From: JBPCOI01 sp051000395
GTDB taxonomy: Bacteria; Actinomycetota; Actinomycetes; Mycobacteriales; Jatrophihabitantaceae
Direction: 5' to 3'
Length of the DNA: 61,067 bases
Assembly: GCA_051000395.1 (NCBI GenBank)
Contig: JBPCOI010000017.1
Span: 1-61,067 of the forward strand
Below the pieces are notes generated by a model, which worked only from the letters and a program-made list of their open reading frames with translations, was not told where the DNA came from and ran no database searches. Below, in pieces: positions 10,619-19,103 of the stretch. Numbering within the stretch: position 1 is the stretch's first letter; every line of letters starts with the position of its first letter. The translations under genes and the position numbers were made by a program.

Positions 10619-13218
10619 CGTCGATCCCGCCGCCGCTTCCCGCGGGTTGCCATCGCCGCAGCCCACGAACTCGGGCCAGGTGCGGCTGTCGCGTTCTGCG
10701 CGCGGTGGTAGCGCAGGCCTGCCGCGATGCGTCCGCGCACGCCGAGTTGTCGACGGACCGCCTTACGCAGCACCCGATGCCGCTGCCACGCGGCGTCGGC
10801 GTCGTGGCTGCCGATCCACGACGCCGAGCTGTAGACGACGGCATTCGCCGCCTGTCCGAGGTAGGCGGCGTGCGAGGCGGGTTCGGTCCCGAACCGTCGC
10901 CCGGTGGCGGCTGCGATCTCCGCGCTCGTCAGGGCACCGAGCTCCGGCAGCCCAGACTCGACGAGCACGTCGAGGCTCTCGTGCCAGGCACCCAGCACCC
11001 GGCGGCGCGGATCGGGGGCGCTGCGCCGGCGCCGGGCTCGCAGCCGCTTGCGCGAGATCAGCATGAGCAGCAGCACGAACACCAGTACCGCAAAGGCGAT
11101 CAGCAGCGCGAACAGCACCGAGCCGGTGGCCGCGTGCTGCACCGGGACGGCACTCGCCTTGGCCACGGCGTGACCGCCGTCGGCCGTGGTGACCAGGGCG
11201 TTCTGGGACGGGGTGAGCGTCGGCTGCTGCGACGGCGCCGCGGCGGCGGACGGCTGTCGGCGCGATCCGGAGTACTTGCCCGGCGACGCGTCGAGCACCA
11301 CCCAGCCCGAGCCGACCACCGGGACCTCGACCCACGTCCACGCCTGCGCGGTGGTGACGTCGTAACTGCCCGGGGCCAGCTCGGCGTTTCCTGTGGCGGG
11401 CGCTACCCGAAACCCGGTGACCACGCGCGCAGGTACGCCCAGTTGGCGCGCCACCAGCGCGACGAGGGTGGCGTACTGCTCCGGCGTACCGCTGCGATCC
11501 GGGCCGATGATCGAGGCGAGAACGTCGGCGAAGCTGGTGCTGCTCGCCCGGGCGCCGGCTGCGGAATACGGCGACGGTGACGGCGACGGCGTCCGGACCG
11601 GCCTGGATGGGGGCGGGCGGACCGGAGTGGGTCGCCGCGTCGCGGGCGCGTGCTTGGTCGGCACGGGAGTCGGCCTGCCCAGCGCGTCCGCGAAGCGACG
11701 CGGGCTGGTGCTGGGTCTCGGGGTCGTACGGGACTTCGGCGTCGTGCGGGACTTCGGCGTCGTGCGGGCTCGCGGGCTGGTGGGCCTCGCCGCCGGACGT
11801 GGCGTGGCGGCGGTGGCCGGCGCCGTGCTGCTCAGCGCTTTGCTCGGGTCGGTCAAGGAGTACTTGGTGCGCAGGTCCAGCTGCAGGGCCTGCAGGAACG
11901 GCAGCGCGGGTGTCGATGGAGTGCCCGTCTCGGCGCTGAAGGCGCTCACCAGCTTGTCGAGGTTGGCCCGCAACTCTCCTGGCAGCTGCACGTCGATCGT
12001 CGGCGTCGTCGTGTCCGCGACCGCGCTCGACGTGAGCTGGTCGAACGTGGTCCTCGCGGCGCGGGACTGCACGCTGTACTGCACGCCGCCGGTCAGTGCC
12101 CCTGCCGGGACCACCATCCCGCTCGCAGGGTCGATGTTCACCGCCGTCCCGGTGATCTTCTGCGGCCGGTACAGGTAGGGCATCCACGGTGCCGTGGTCA
12201 GCGGGCCGCCGTCGATGCGGAAGTCCTGCGTGACCGATGGGGCGGGCGGCAGCAGTGCGCCGTCGGCGTCGGCCGGGAGCACGCCGCCGGACGGGCGGAA
12301 GGTGCGCTGGAAGCTCCATCCGGACCCGTCGTAGTAGTCGACGTTGGCGATACCGAAGTAGCCCGGCACGGCGCGGTCGATCCGCACGCTGAACACCGGG
12401 GTGCCCGCAGCGCGCGGGTCGCGGGGGCGCAGCCCGGCGACGAAGGCGACCGGGGTCAGCGGGTTGGTGTCGTCGACGGACGGGATGCGCTGCGGAGTGA
12501 GTGCCCGCTGCGGGAACGCACTGGACTGCACGAGCAGCCCGGCGATGAGCGCGACCGCCACTGCACTCATCACACCGAGCGTCAACCCGCGAAGCGGCAG
12601 GATCCCGTCCGGCTGCGTCGACTCGGCAGTCTCGTCCTGACGCACCCACGCCTGGGTGGCGCGCAGCAGCAACAGCGTCAGCAGCAGGCCACCGGCGAGC
12701 AGGGTCTCGCGCAGCTGCACGGCGCCGGCGTCCGAACCACCGGCGCGCACCGTCCCGGCGTACGCCAGGCCGAAGCAGACGAGCAACGCCGCGTAGGGCA
12801 GCACGGTGAACCAACGCCGCGCCATGCACTCGCCGGCCAGCGCACCGGCGAGCCAGGTCAGCGCCACTGGCGCGATCATCAGGCTGCGCGGGCTCACCAG
12901 CGGCAGTGCGAACGTCAGCAGCTGGGAGGGCCCGTGGTAGAAGCCGTCGGCCAGGTCCGCGAACCCGCCGGGCGAGTGCAGTACCACGAGCAGCGCGTAG
13001 ACCACAAAGGCGGCGACGTCGACCGCGGCGCTGAGCCACAGCCACTTGGGCACCGCCCGGGCGACGAGCGTCGGGACGAGCACGCTGAGCACCGCGGCAC
13101 CGAAGAGCGGGGCCGCGAGCACCCCGGCTGGGAACGCCCGCAACCACGGGGAACCGGCCAGCGCGGTGGCCGCGATGCATAGCGGCACCAGGGTGCCCGG
13201 AACCGCCCGGCGGATCAC
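10591..13218 (-). CDS. Transglutaminase-fold membrane protein lacking catalytic Cys/His
   Basis: An 875-residue protein of the DUF3488/transglutaminase-like family: several N-terminal membrane helices, a large extracytoplasmic part, one C-terminal helix (SVLFALLIAFAVLVFVLLLM) and a cytoplasmic tail. The transglutaminase core reads SGTPEQYATLVALVARQLGV and AQAWTWVEV. The position normally held by the catalytic Cys is P579, the usual His is Q625, while D643 remains, so crosslinking or protease activity is unlikely. A Pro/Thr/Ser/Arg-rich insert of roughly 100 residues (about 450-545) precedes the core. The GTG start overlaps the DUF58 stop by four bases. It is part of a MoxR-DUF58-transglutaminase operon, probably acting in envelope assembly. 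Confidence 0.85.
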   Translation of the reverse strand: MIRRAVPGTLVPLCIAATALAGSPWLRAFPAGVLAAPLFGAAVLSVLVPTLVARAVPKWLWLSAAVDVAAFVVYALLVVLHSPGGFADLADGFYHGPSQLLTFALPLVSPRSLMIAPVALTWLAGALAGECMARRWFTVLPYAALLVCFGLAYAGTVRAGGSDAGAVQLRETLLAGGLLLTLLLLRATQAWVRQDETAESTQPDGILPLRGLTLGVMSAVAVALIAGLLVQSSAFPQRALTPQRIPSVDDTNPLTPVAFVAGLRPRDPRAAGTPVFSVRIDRAVPGYFGIANVDYYDGSGWSFQRTFRPSGGVLPADADGALLPPAPSVTQDFRIDGGPLTTAPWMPYLYRPQKITGTAVNIDPASGMVVPAGALTGGVQYSVQSRAARTTFDQLTSSAVADTTTPTIDVQLPGELRANLDKLVSAFSAETGTPSTPALPFLQALQLDLRTKYSLTDPSKALSSTAPATAATPRPAARPTSPRARTTPKSRTTPKSRTTPRPSTSPRRFADALGRPTPVPTKHAPATRRPTPVRPPPSRPVRTPSPSPSPYSAAGARASSTSFADVLASIIGPDRSGTPEQYATLVALVARQLGVPARVVTGFRVAPATGNAELAPGSYDVTTAQAWTWVEVPVVGSGWVVLDASPGKYSGSRRQPSAAAAPSQQPTLTPSQNALVTTADGGHAVAKASAVPVQHAATGSVLFALLIAFAVLVFVLLLMLISRKRLRARRRRSAPDPRRRVLGAWHESLDVLVESGLPELGALTSAEIAAATGRRFGTEPASHAAYLGQAANAVVYSSASWIGSHDADAAWQRHRVLRKAVRRQLGVRGRIAAGLRYHRAQNATAAPGPSSWAAAMATRGKRRRDRRVPGRRRAH
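11733..11768. repeat. 18-base exact tandem duplication in the Pro/Thr-rich insert
   Basis: Two identical copies of ACTTCGGCGTCGTGCGGG (11733-11750 and 11751-11768), with a decayed third copy just before them. In the protein they encode the repeated TTPKSR units of the low-complexity linker of the transglutaminase-fold protein. In-frame slippage can lengthen or shorten this linker. Confidence 0.8.
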
Positions 13219-14387
13219 GAGGCGGAGCCCGCGTGGACCTGGGCATTCCAGCCGGCGCAGGCATCGTCCTCGTCGCGGGCAACGATCACGCGCACGCCGC
13301 CGAAGTGCAGGCTCGCCGGCTCGGGTGGGTTGCCGCGCTCGCCGGCGTCGGGGTCGAGCGACACCAGCACCAGCCGGTCGAAGCGGCGGCGCAACGCCCC
13401 TAGCAGCGGCAGGTCTGCCGCGTCGAGCACGCCGGTCACGACGACCAGCGACGTCCCGCCGCGCGCGCGGCGCAGCGCGAGCAGCTGGGTGCGCAACGAG
13501 CCGGACTCTGCCGGCTGCACGCCGGTGAGGTGATCGATCAGCGGCGTGACCTCGCGCAGCCGCGGGCCGCCGATCGCGGTGCCGTCGGTGAGGCGCAGCT
13601 CGACCGGCGCCTTGTTCGAGCCGCTGGCCACCGCGACGGACGCGGCGACGTCGACGGCGGCCTCGAACGATTCCACGGTGTATCGCCCCGGGCGTTGGTC
13701 GAACACGATCACGCTGTAGGGCTGGGAGGTGTCGACGTTGTGCCTGACGACGAGCTTGCCGGTGCGCGCGGACGAGCGCCAGTGCACCAGACGCAGGTCG
13801 TCACCGACCACGTAGTCGCGCAGCCGGTGGAAGGTGATGTTGCCCTGCGGGGAGGTGTCCGACGACGGGCCCTCGAGGTGACGGGTCTGGCCGGTGGGTA
13901 GCGTCCGGAAAGCCAGCACCCGCGGGTAGACCCAGATCCGCTCCGGCTCGCCGTGCTTGCGCGACGCGCGGAACAGGTCGAACGCATCGCGGCGGGTGAC
14001 CTCGACCGGGCCGACGTCGAAGATGCCGCGCTGGCGCGTGGGCAGCCGGTAGGTGCGCATCCCCCGCTCACCGCGGCGCATCTTCGGGATCACCGTACGC
14101 ACCATGGTGTCGCCGAACGGCTGGTGCGCGACGGTGACGCCGACGGTGCGGCGACCGCGGTTGGCGAAGGTCAATACCGCGATCGCGGGCGAGCCCTTCG
14201 GCACCCGCGGCGGCTGGATCGCCCGGTCGATGGCCAGGCGCGAGGGCCGCAGGATGGTGACGAGTGCGATCAGGACCAGACCCAGCAGGCCGACGCCGAC
14301 GAGGTCGAAGGCGAGCCAGCCGAGCGACAGGCCGAGCGCGAGCGCCGCCGCGCCCGCGAGCAGCGCGGCAAGTCCCATCCTCGTCAT
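13215..14387 (-). CDS. DUF58 domain protein
   Basis: A 390-residue protein with two N-terminal membrane helices and the DUF58 signature RDYVVGDDLRLVHWRSSARTGKL, in a vWA-like fold. DUF58 proteins accompany MoxR AAA+ ATPases, which are thought to remodel or load them. It lies 17 bases after moxR and overlaps the transglutaminase-fold gene by four bases, so the three are one operon. Length and motif are normal for the family. The biochemical role is not established. Confidence 0.88.
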   Translation of the reverse strand: MTRMGLAALLAGAAALALGLSLGWLAFDLVGVGLLGLVLIALVTILRPSRLAIDRAIQPPRVPKGSPAIAVLTFANRGRRTVGVTVAHQPFGDTMVRTVIPKMRRGERGMRTYRLPTRQRGIFDVGPVEVTRRDAFDLFRASRKHGEPERIWVYPRVLAFRTLPTGQTRHLEGPSSDTSPQGNITFHRLRDYVVGDDLRLVHWRSSARTGKLVVRHNVDTSQPYSVIVFDQRPGRYTVESFEAAVDVAASVAVASGSNKAPVELRLTDGTAIGGPRLREVTPLIDHLTGVQPAESGSLRTQLLALRRARGGTSLVVVTGVLDAADLPLLGALRRRFDRLVLVSLDPDAGERGNPPEPASLHFGGVRVIVARDEDDACAGWNAQVHAGSAS

Positions 14388-14404
14388 CGCGAACGACCGC
14401 TGGC

Positions 14405-15373
14405 TCAGGCGTCCGCGGTGCGCGGCACGGGCACGGACTGCATCGCGCGCGCGACCAGTTCGGTGCCGGTGCGGCCCTGCAGCTCGGCGTCGGGCTGCAG
14501 GATGACGCGGTGCGCGAGGACGACGGGCGCCATCTGCTTCACGTCCTCCGGTATCACGAACGGCCGTCCGGCGGCGGCGGCCGTGGCGCGGGCGGCACGC
14601 AGCAGCGCCAGGCTGCCGCGCGGCGAGGCGCCCAGACGCAGCTCGGACATCGTGCGCGTTGCGGTTGCGATCGCGACGATGTACTGCTCGAGCGCCGGCG
14701 CCACCTCCACCCGCTTCACGGCATTGATCATCATCTGCACGTCGGAGCCGGCCAGGACCGGCGTGAGGTGATCGACGGTCGCACCCATCTTCTGCGTGCG
14801 CAGTACCGCCGCCTCCGCTTCGGCGCTCGGGTAGCCGACGGTGAGCTTCATCAGGAACCGGTCGAGCTGGGCCTCGGGCAGGACGTAGGTGCCCTCCATG
14901 TCGATCGGGTTCTGCGTCGCCACGACCATGAACGGGCGCGGCATCGGATGCACGATGCCGTCGTTGGTCAGCGTGCCCTCCTCCATGACCTCCAGCAGCG
15001 CCGACTGCGTCTTCGGCGACGCCCGGTTGATCTCGTCGCCGAGGACGATGTTGGCGAAGACCGGCCCGGCCTTGAACTCGAACTCGTGGCTGTGCTGGTT
15101 GTAGATCGAGACGCCGCTGATGTCCGATGGCAGCAGGTCGGGCGTGAACTGGATGCGGTTCCAGCTGATCGACAGCGAGGACGCCAGCGCGCGGGCCAGC
15201 GACGTCTTGCCGGTGCCGGGTACGTCCTCCAGCAGGAGGTGTCCCTCGGCCAGCAGGCAGACGACGGCGTTGCGGATCACCTCGGGCTTGCCCTGGATGA
15301 CGTAGCCGATATTGGTGCAGAGCCGCTCCACGTCGTGGGCGACGCGGGCGGCTCCCTCAGCGGGCGAGACCAT
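14405..15373 (-). CDS. MoxR family AAA+ ATPase
   Basis: A 322-residue MoxR ATPase. Walker A is VPGTGKTSLARALA, Walker B and its following asparagine are VLGDEINRASPKTQSALLEV, and sensor 1 is ATQNPIDMEGTYVLPEAQLD. MoxR proteins act as chaperones for metal insertion or complex assembly with vWA/DUF58 partners, and here the DUF58 gene follows directly. The start is the ATG at 15373; the open frame extends much further upstream, but that part is antisense-like sequence opposite the FN3 gene. Same operon as the neighbouring FN3, DUF58 and transglutaminase-fold genes. Confidence 0.9.
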   Translation of the reverse strand: MVSPAEGAARVAHDVERLCTNIGYVIQGKPEVIRNAVVCLLAEGHLLLEDVPGTGKTSLARALASSLSISWNRIQFTPDLLPSDISGVSIYNQHSHEFEFKAGPVFANIVLGDEINRASPKTQSALLEVMEEGTLTNDGIVHPMPRPFMVVATQNPIDMEGTYVLPEAQLDRFLMKLTVGYPSAEAEAAVLRTQKMGATVDHLTPVLAGSDVQMMINAVKRVEVAPALEQYIVAIATATRTMSELRLGASPRGSLALLRAARATAAAAGRPFVIPEDVKQMAPVVLAHRVILQPDAELQGRTGTELVARAMQSVPVPRTADA

Positions 15374-15420
15374 GGTTCTCCTGGGGTCCGGGCGGACGAG
15401 CGGCGGTTGCGCAGTCCTCG

Positions 15421-18138
15421 TTACGGGGGTGTGCCGGCGATCGTCTGCGGGGCGAATGCGTGCTGGGCACCGGTGTTCGGGTCGGTGTAGGCGAGCGTCA
15501 CCGTCCAGACCGTCGGTGGGGCGCCCGGCGCCGTAGCGGTCGGGCACTTGGTGACGTCGACGTCGATCGGCAGGCCGGATTGGGTCGGCGGTTGGCTGCT
15601 GGTCGCGCACACCGCGCCGGGCGAGGCGCTCGAGGCGACGGTTTCGGACCACTGCAGGGTCGCCAGCGTCGCGTCGTCGTACTGCCCGGCATTGCGCACG
15701 CGCAGCCTCGGGTCGCCGTTCGCGCCCACGTGCTGCGTCCAGTCCGCAGTGAACTGCATCTTGCCCGGGTCGAGGGGCGCGGGCGCGCTGCCGCTCACCG
15801 CGACCGGGTAGACCTTCGCCGTGCCGAGGAACGTGAAGTGCACGGTGGCTACCCAGCCGGCGCCGGCAAGGTTCTGGATGCAGCTCGCGGGCTGGCGAGG
15901 CACCACGATGGTGGCCGGCTGCGACACCAGGTTCTGCCCGCTGCTGCCGCAGCCGGTCGCGCCGCCGTCGAAGGAGGCCGTGGTGCTCCAGCCGGTCCAC
16001 AGCAGCCTGGTCGGGTCCGCGCCGCCGTAGCTGACCGTGACCGCCGGGGTGCGCGAACCCTGTACCCAGGCGGCGTGGAAGTCGCCGCCGGACGTGCCCA
16101 CCACCGGCGCGTCGATCGTCACGCCCCCGCTGACCACGCCGGACGCGGCCGCACCGAAGTACGGCGGGTCGGTGCGGGTGCGCTGGTTCTGCACCAGCCC
16201 GACGCGCACGCTGCACGAGCCGTAGTACCGCAGCCGGTCCACCGGAAAGGTGAGCGGCTGCGCCGGATCGATGCCGGTGGCGGTCAAATCGAACACGGTT
16301 TGGCCGCAGCTGAGCGTGCTGTTGGCGAGGTCGAAGGTCTCACCCCGTGCGTCGCGGCTGCTGAGGCCGCCGAGCTGCACGCTGAGCGTCGCGGAGACGG
16401 GCCCGCTGTCGCGGACGGACGTGCTCACCGACAGCGCCGGCCAGTTCGCGATCGCAGGGGTCACCTTGACCGGGCCGATGGTGACGGCCGCCTCGGGGTG
16501 GTGTGGCGGGCTGACCTTGGCCGCGACGAGGTACTGCTGACCGGGCCTGAGTCCCGCCAGCTTCGTCGTCGTCGCCGTGGTGGGACCGCTGCTCGTGACC
16601 ACGCTGCCGCCGGAGAGCAACTGGTAGGTGAACTGGCCGCCGGCACCGCCGGTCGCGCGGTTTTGGCTGCCGATGAAGGACATGGAGACGGTGGTGCTGG
16701 TGGTGGCCTGCACGCTCGTGGCCGGCGGCGAGCTCGCGCTCAGCGTCATGGCGGCGGCGACCGGAGGAGCCCAGCTGTACGCGCAGCCACGGTCGCCGGC
16801 CGGGGTGCCGATGGTGCCGCTCACGCCGACGCCCTCGACCTGGAAGCTCATCCCGCGCCCGAGCAGCGCGTCGCCGCCGGGGTAGGTGTAGCTGAAGCTG
16901 TGCTGGGTGGGGTCGCCCACGACGGACGCGGTGGCCGGTGCGCTGGACAGCCCGGTGCCGTCGCAGAACCTCGGGACGACCGTCCAGCTCGACGCGGGGA
17001 CGCAGCCCTGCTGCACGCCTCCGCAGGAGTTCCAGCTCAGGTGCCAGTTGCCGGCGTCGTCCACGGTCGTGCGCACGTTGGTCGGCGCGCCCGGGCCCTC
17101 CACGCTGGTGCGCACCGGCAGCGGCGCCGACGCCGTCCCCTTGCCGTCGAGGTAGGCGGTGACCACGATGCGATATTCGGTGTCGGGGTAGAGCCCGGCC
17201 ACGTTGACGCCGTCCTGGCCCTGCACGGTGAGCATCGACGGCGGCGCCGGCGCGTTGGAGCCGACGAGCTGCACGGTCACGGTGTATGTCGACGGCGCGC
17301 AGTCCTGGCGGTCGAGCAGCGGATAGGTCCATTGCAGCTGCACCGAGCGCGAACCGCGGCTGAGTAGCTGCACGCTCGGGACGTGCGGTATCTGCGTGGT
17401 GGTCGAGCAGTTGACCTTGTCGTTGACCTGCTGCGCCGGCTGCGGAGCGGCCTTCTTCGCCTGCGCCTTCTGCGCGGGCGCCTTCGCCTGGTGGCCCAGG
17501 GTGAGCGCCGTCGCGTCGCCGTTCGCGTTCAGGTCCACCGCGGTGCGCTTGTCGATGATGACGGGGGAGTGGCTGCCGTCGCTGAAGATCGCGACTGCTT
17601 CCAGGTTCGCGCGCGAGTTGACGATGACGCGTGGGCCGCGCGCGACGACGGCGGCCGAGCTCAGGTCGGGGCGCTCGCCCTGCAGGATCGGGTAGCTGGA
17701 CGCGTCGCGGACCGGGGCCGCTGTCCCGTCCGCCGCGATCTGCCACAGGGTGCCGGCGCCGTCGGTGTCGAGCGTGTAGATCCGTCCGCTGCTCTGGGCG
17801 GGTACGGCCAGCTGGGCGGACGCGTCGATGTCGCGCAGCGCGGTGATCCGCGGGGGGCCGCTGCCGTCCGCGGCGCTGGACACGAGGCTCCAGCCCGACG
17901 GTGCGTGGTAGAGGAAGTCGAAGCGCCCCTGCTGGTTGCTGGCCGCCAGGATGGCGTCGACGCCGGGCGCTGCGCGAACCGGGGCGGTGCGCGCGCTCCC
18001 GTCCGGCTCGAAGATCCGCAAGCTGTCCGCGGAAGCCACCGCCACCGCGTCGCCGCCCGATCCGTCCGGCCGCAAGGCGGCGGCCCCGATCGCGGCGACG
18101 CCGGACACCGAACCGTAGTCGCTGCTGTGTAGGGTCAC
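15421..18138 (-). CDS. FN3-domain envelope protein, C-terminal part (frameshifted)
   Basis: A 905-residue open frame carrying the bulk of a large secreted or membrane-anchored protein. It starts with beta-propeller-like blades (SADSLRIFEPDGSARTAP, TLDTDGAGTLWQIAADG), then fibronectin type III-like domains (PSVQLLSRGSRSVQLQWTYP; PGAPTNVRTTVDDAG) and further Cys-containing Ig-like repeats. The same frame stays open upstream (RELWLLVGAGTHTIRQLSL) and overlaps the end of the 226-residue frame that holds the signal anchor. The two are therefore almost certainly one gene of about 1,140 codons broken by a frameshift near 18205-18215. It lies 47 bases upstream of moxR and heads that operon. Confidence 0.7.
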   Translation of the reverse strand: MTLHSSDYGSVSGVAAIGAAALRPDGSGGDAVAVASADSLRIFEPDGSARTAPVRAAPGVDAILAASNQQGRFDFLYHAPSGWSLVSSAADGSGPPRITALRDIDASAQLAVPAQSSGRIYTLDTDGAGTLWQIAADGTAAPVRDASSYPILQGERPDLSSAAVVARGPRVIVNSRANLEAVAIFSDGSHSPVIIDKRTAVDLNANGDATALTLGHQAKAPAQKAQAKKAAPQPAQQVNDKVNCSTTTQIPHVPSVQLLSRGSRSVQLQWTYPLLDRQDCAPSTYTVTVQLVGSNAPAPPSMLTVQGQDGVNVAGLYPDTEYRIVVTAYLDGKGTASAPLPVRTSVEGPGAPTNVRTTVDDAGNWHLSWNSCGGVQQGCVPASSWTVVPRFCDGTGLSSAPATASVVGDPTQHSFSYTYPGGDALLGRGMSFQVEGVGVSGTIGTPAGDRGCAYSWAPPVAAAMTLSASSPPATSVQATTSTTVSMSFIGSQNRATGGAGGQFTYQLLSGGSVVTSSGPTTATTTKLAGLRPGQQYLVAAKVSPPHHPEAAVTIGPVKVTPAIANWPALSVSTSVRDSGPVSATLSVQLGGLSSRDARGETFDLANSTLSCGQTVFDLTATGIDPAQPLTFPVDRLRYYGSCSVRVGLVQNQRTRTDPPYFGAAASGVVSGGVTIDAPVVGTSGGDFHAAWVQGSRTPAVTVSYGGADPTRLLWTGWSTTASFDGGATGCGSSGQNLVSQPATIVVPRQPASCIQNLAGAGWVATVHFTFLGTAKVYPVAVSGSAPAPLDPGKMQFTADWTQHVGANGDPRLRVRNAGQYDDATLATLQWSETVASSASPGAVCATSSQPPTQSGLPIDVDVTKCPTATAPGAPPTVWTVTLAYTDPNTGAQHAFAPQTIAGTPP

Positions 18139-18164
18139 GCCGGCGTCGCTGCCGACGGGCAGGC

Positions 18165-18845
18165 TCAGCTGCCGGATGGTGTGCGTTCCCGCGCCGACCA
18201 GCAGCCACAGTTCGCGCCGTTCGCGCTGGCGGCCGAGCCGGGACCGGCCAGCGCCGGGGTGCTCATCGAGAGGTAGCCGCGCGGCTTGGCCCGTGCCCCG
18301 GCGCCGATCGCGGACGCGACGGTGGACTGCCCGACGAGATAGACCGCGGTGCCTTGCGCACTGCTCTGCACGATGTAGGCCGAGCCGCCGGCGGCGACCG
18401 CGGTCGACGTGCTCGCACCGGTTCGGCGCGGCAAACGCACCCCGCCGCCCTTGGTCTTGATCACGAAGCCGGTGCCGTCGACCATGTTGAACTCGCCGGT
18501 GAGCGGATCGAGCAGCAGGGTTCCGCCTTGCAGCGGCGTGACATCGAGGTCACCGGAGCGTTTGGCGTCGACCTGCGTGTATGCCTGCTGCAGGCGCACC
18601 GTCGGCTTGCCGCTGGCCAGGTCGATCGCGACCGGAGAGGTGTCGTCGTCGATGAACATCGATCCGTAGAAGAGCTCGAACGCGCGGGCCTTGCTCGGCC
18701 GCACGGCGAAGGAGGCCACCGTGATCGCCGAGGCGACCAGGACGAGGCCGAGGACCATGGCGAGGGCCTGGCGACGCGATGGAGCGTGCAAGGGCGCCGC
18801 GTCGGCAGTGGGTCGGAACGTGGCAGTGCGCTGTCGACCGAGCAC
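18165..18845 (-). CDS. FN3-domain envelope protein, N-terminal part (frameshifted)
   Basis: A 226-residue frame with a cytoplasmic basic start, one membrane anchor (ALAMVLGLVLVASAITVASF, about residues 27-46) and the first propeller-like blades (DDDTSPVAIDLASGKPTVRL). The natural reading ends near SAASANGANC; the last roughly 16 residues (GCWSARERTPSGS and just before) are out-of-frame noise. The next frame continues sensibly as ELWLLVGAGTHTIRQL, so this is the anchor half of the FN3 protein at 15421-18138. Whether this is a real mutation, a slippage site or an assembly error cannot be decided here. Confidence 0.7.
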   Translation of the reverse strand: MLGRQRTATFRPTADAAPLHAPSRRQALAMVLGLVLVASAITVASFAVRPSKARAFELFYGSMFIDDDTSPVAIDLASGKPTVRLQQAYTQVDAKRSGDLDVTPLQGGTLLLDPLTGEFNMVDGTGFVIKTKGGGVRLPRRTGASTSTAVAAGGSAYIVQSSAQGTAVYLVGQSTVASAIGAGARAKPRGYLSMSTPALAGPGSAASANGANCGCWSARERTPSGS

Positions 18846-19103
18846 CGCTTCTCCCGCCTGTCACCCGCCGCACCCGCCGCGCATGCGGTCCTGACCTGGG
18901 TGCCCCAGCGTGCGAGGGGACGACATTCGCCCGCAGCAGAGGATAACCGACGAAAGCACCCGCCCGGCCCCGGCCGGTTGCTCGCGCACCGGTGCGAGGC
19001 AGCCGACGCCGCCCGGTGCGTTGCCCCCGCATGTCAGTGTCTATTCTCGTGCGGGACGGACGCGCCACGTCGCCGTCCACCGCAGTCGAGAGCGAGGCGA
19101 GCA

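Noticed and set aside
15374..16216. Upstream extension of the moxR frame
   Set aside because: It overlaps the FN3 gene in another frame and encodes low-complexity Arg/Pro/His sequence. The MoxR N-terminus begins at ATG 15373.
17901..19103. Upstream extension of the ctaD frame to over 1,000 codons
   Set aside because: The extension runs antisense through the FN3 gene with Arg-rich, non-conserved sequence. Subunit I similarity begins after GTG 19104.
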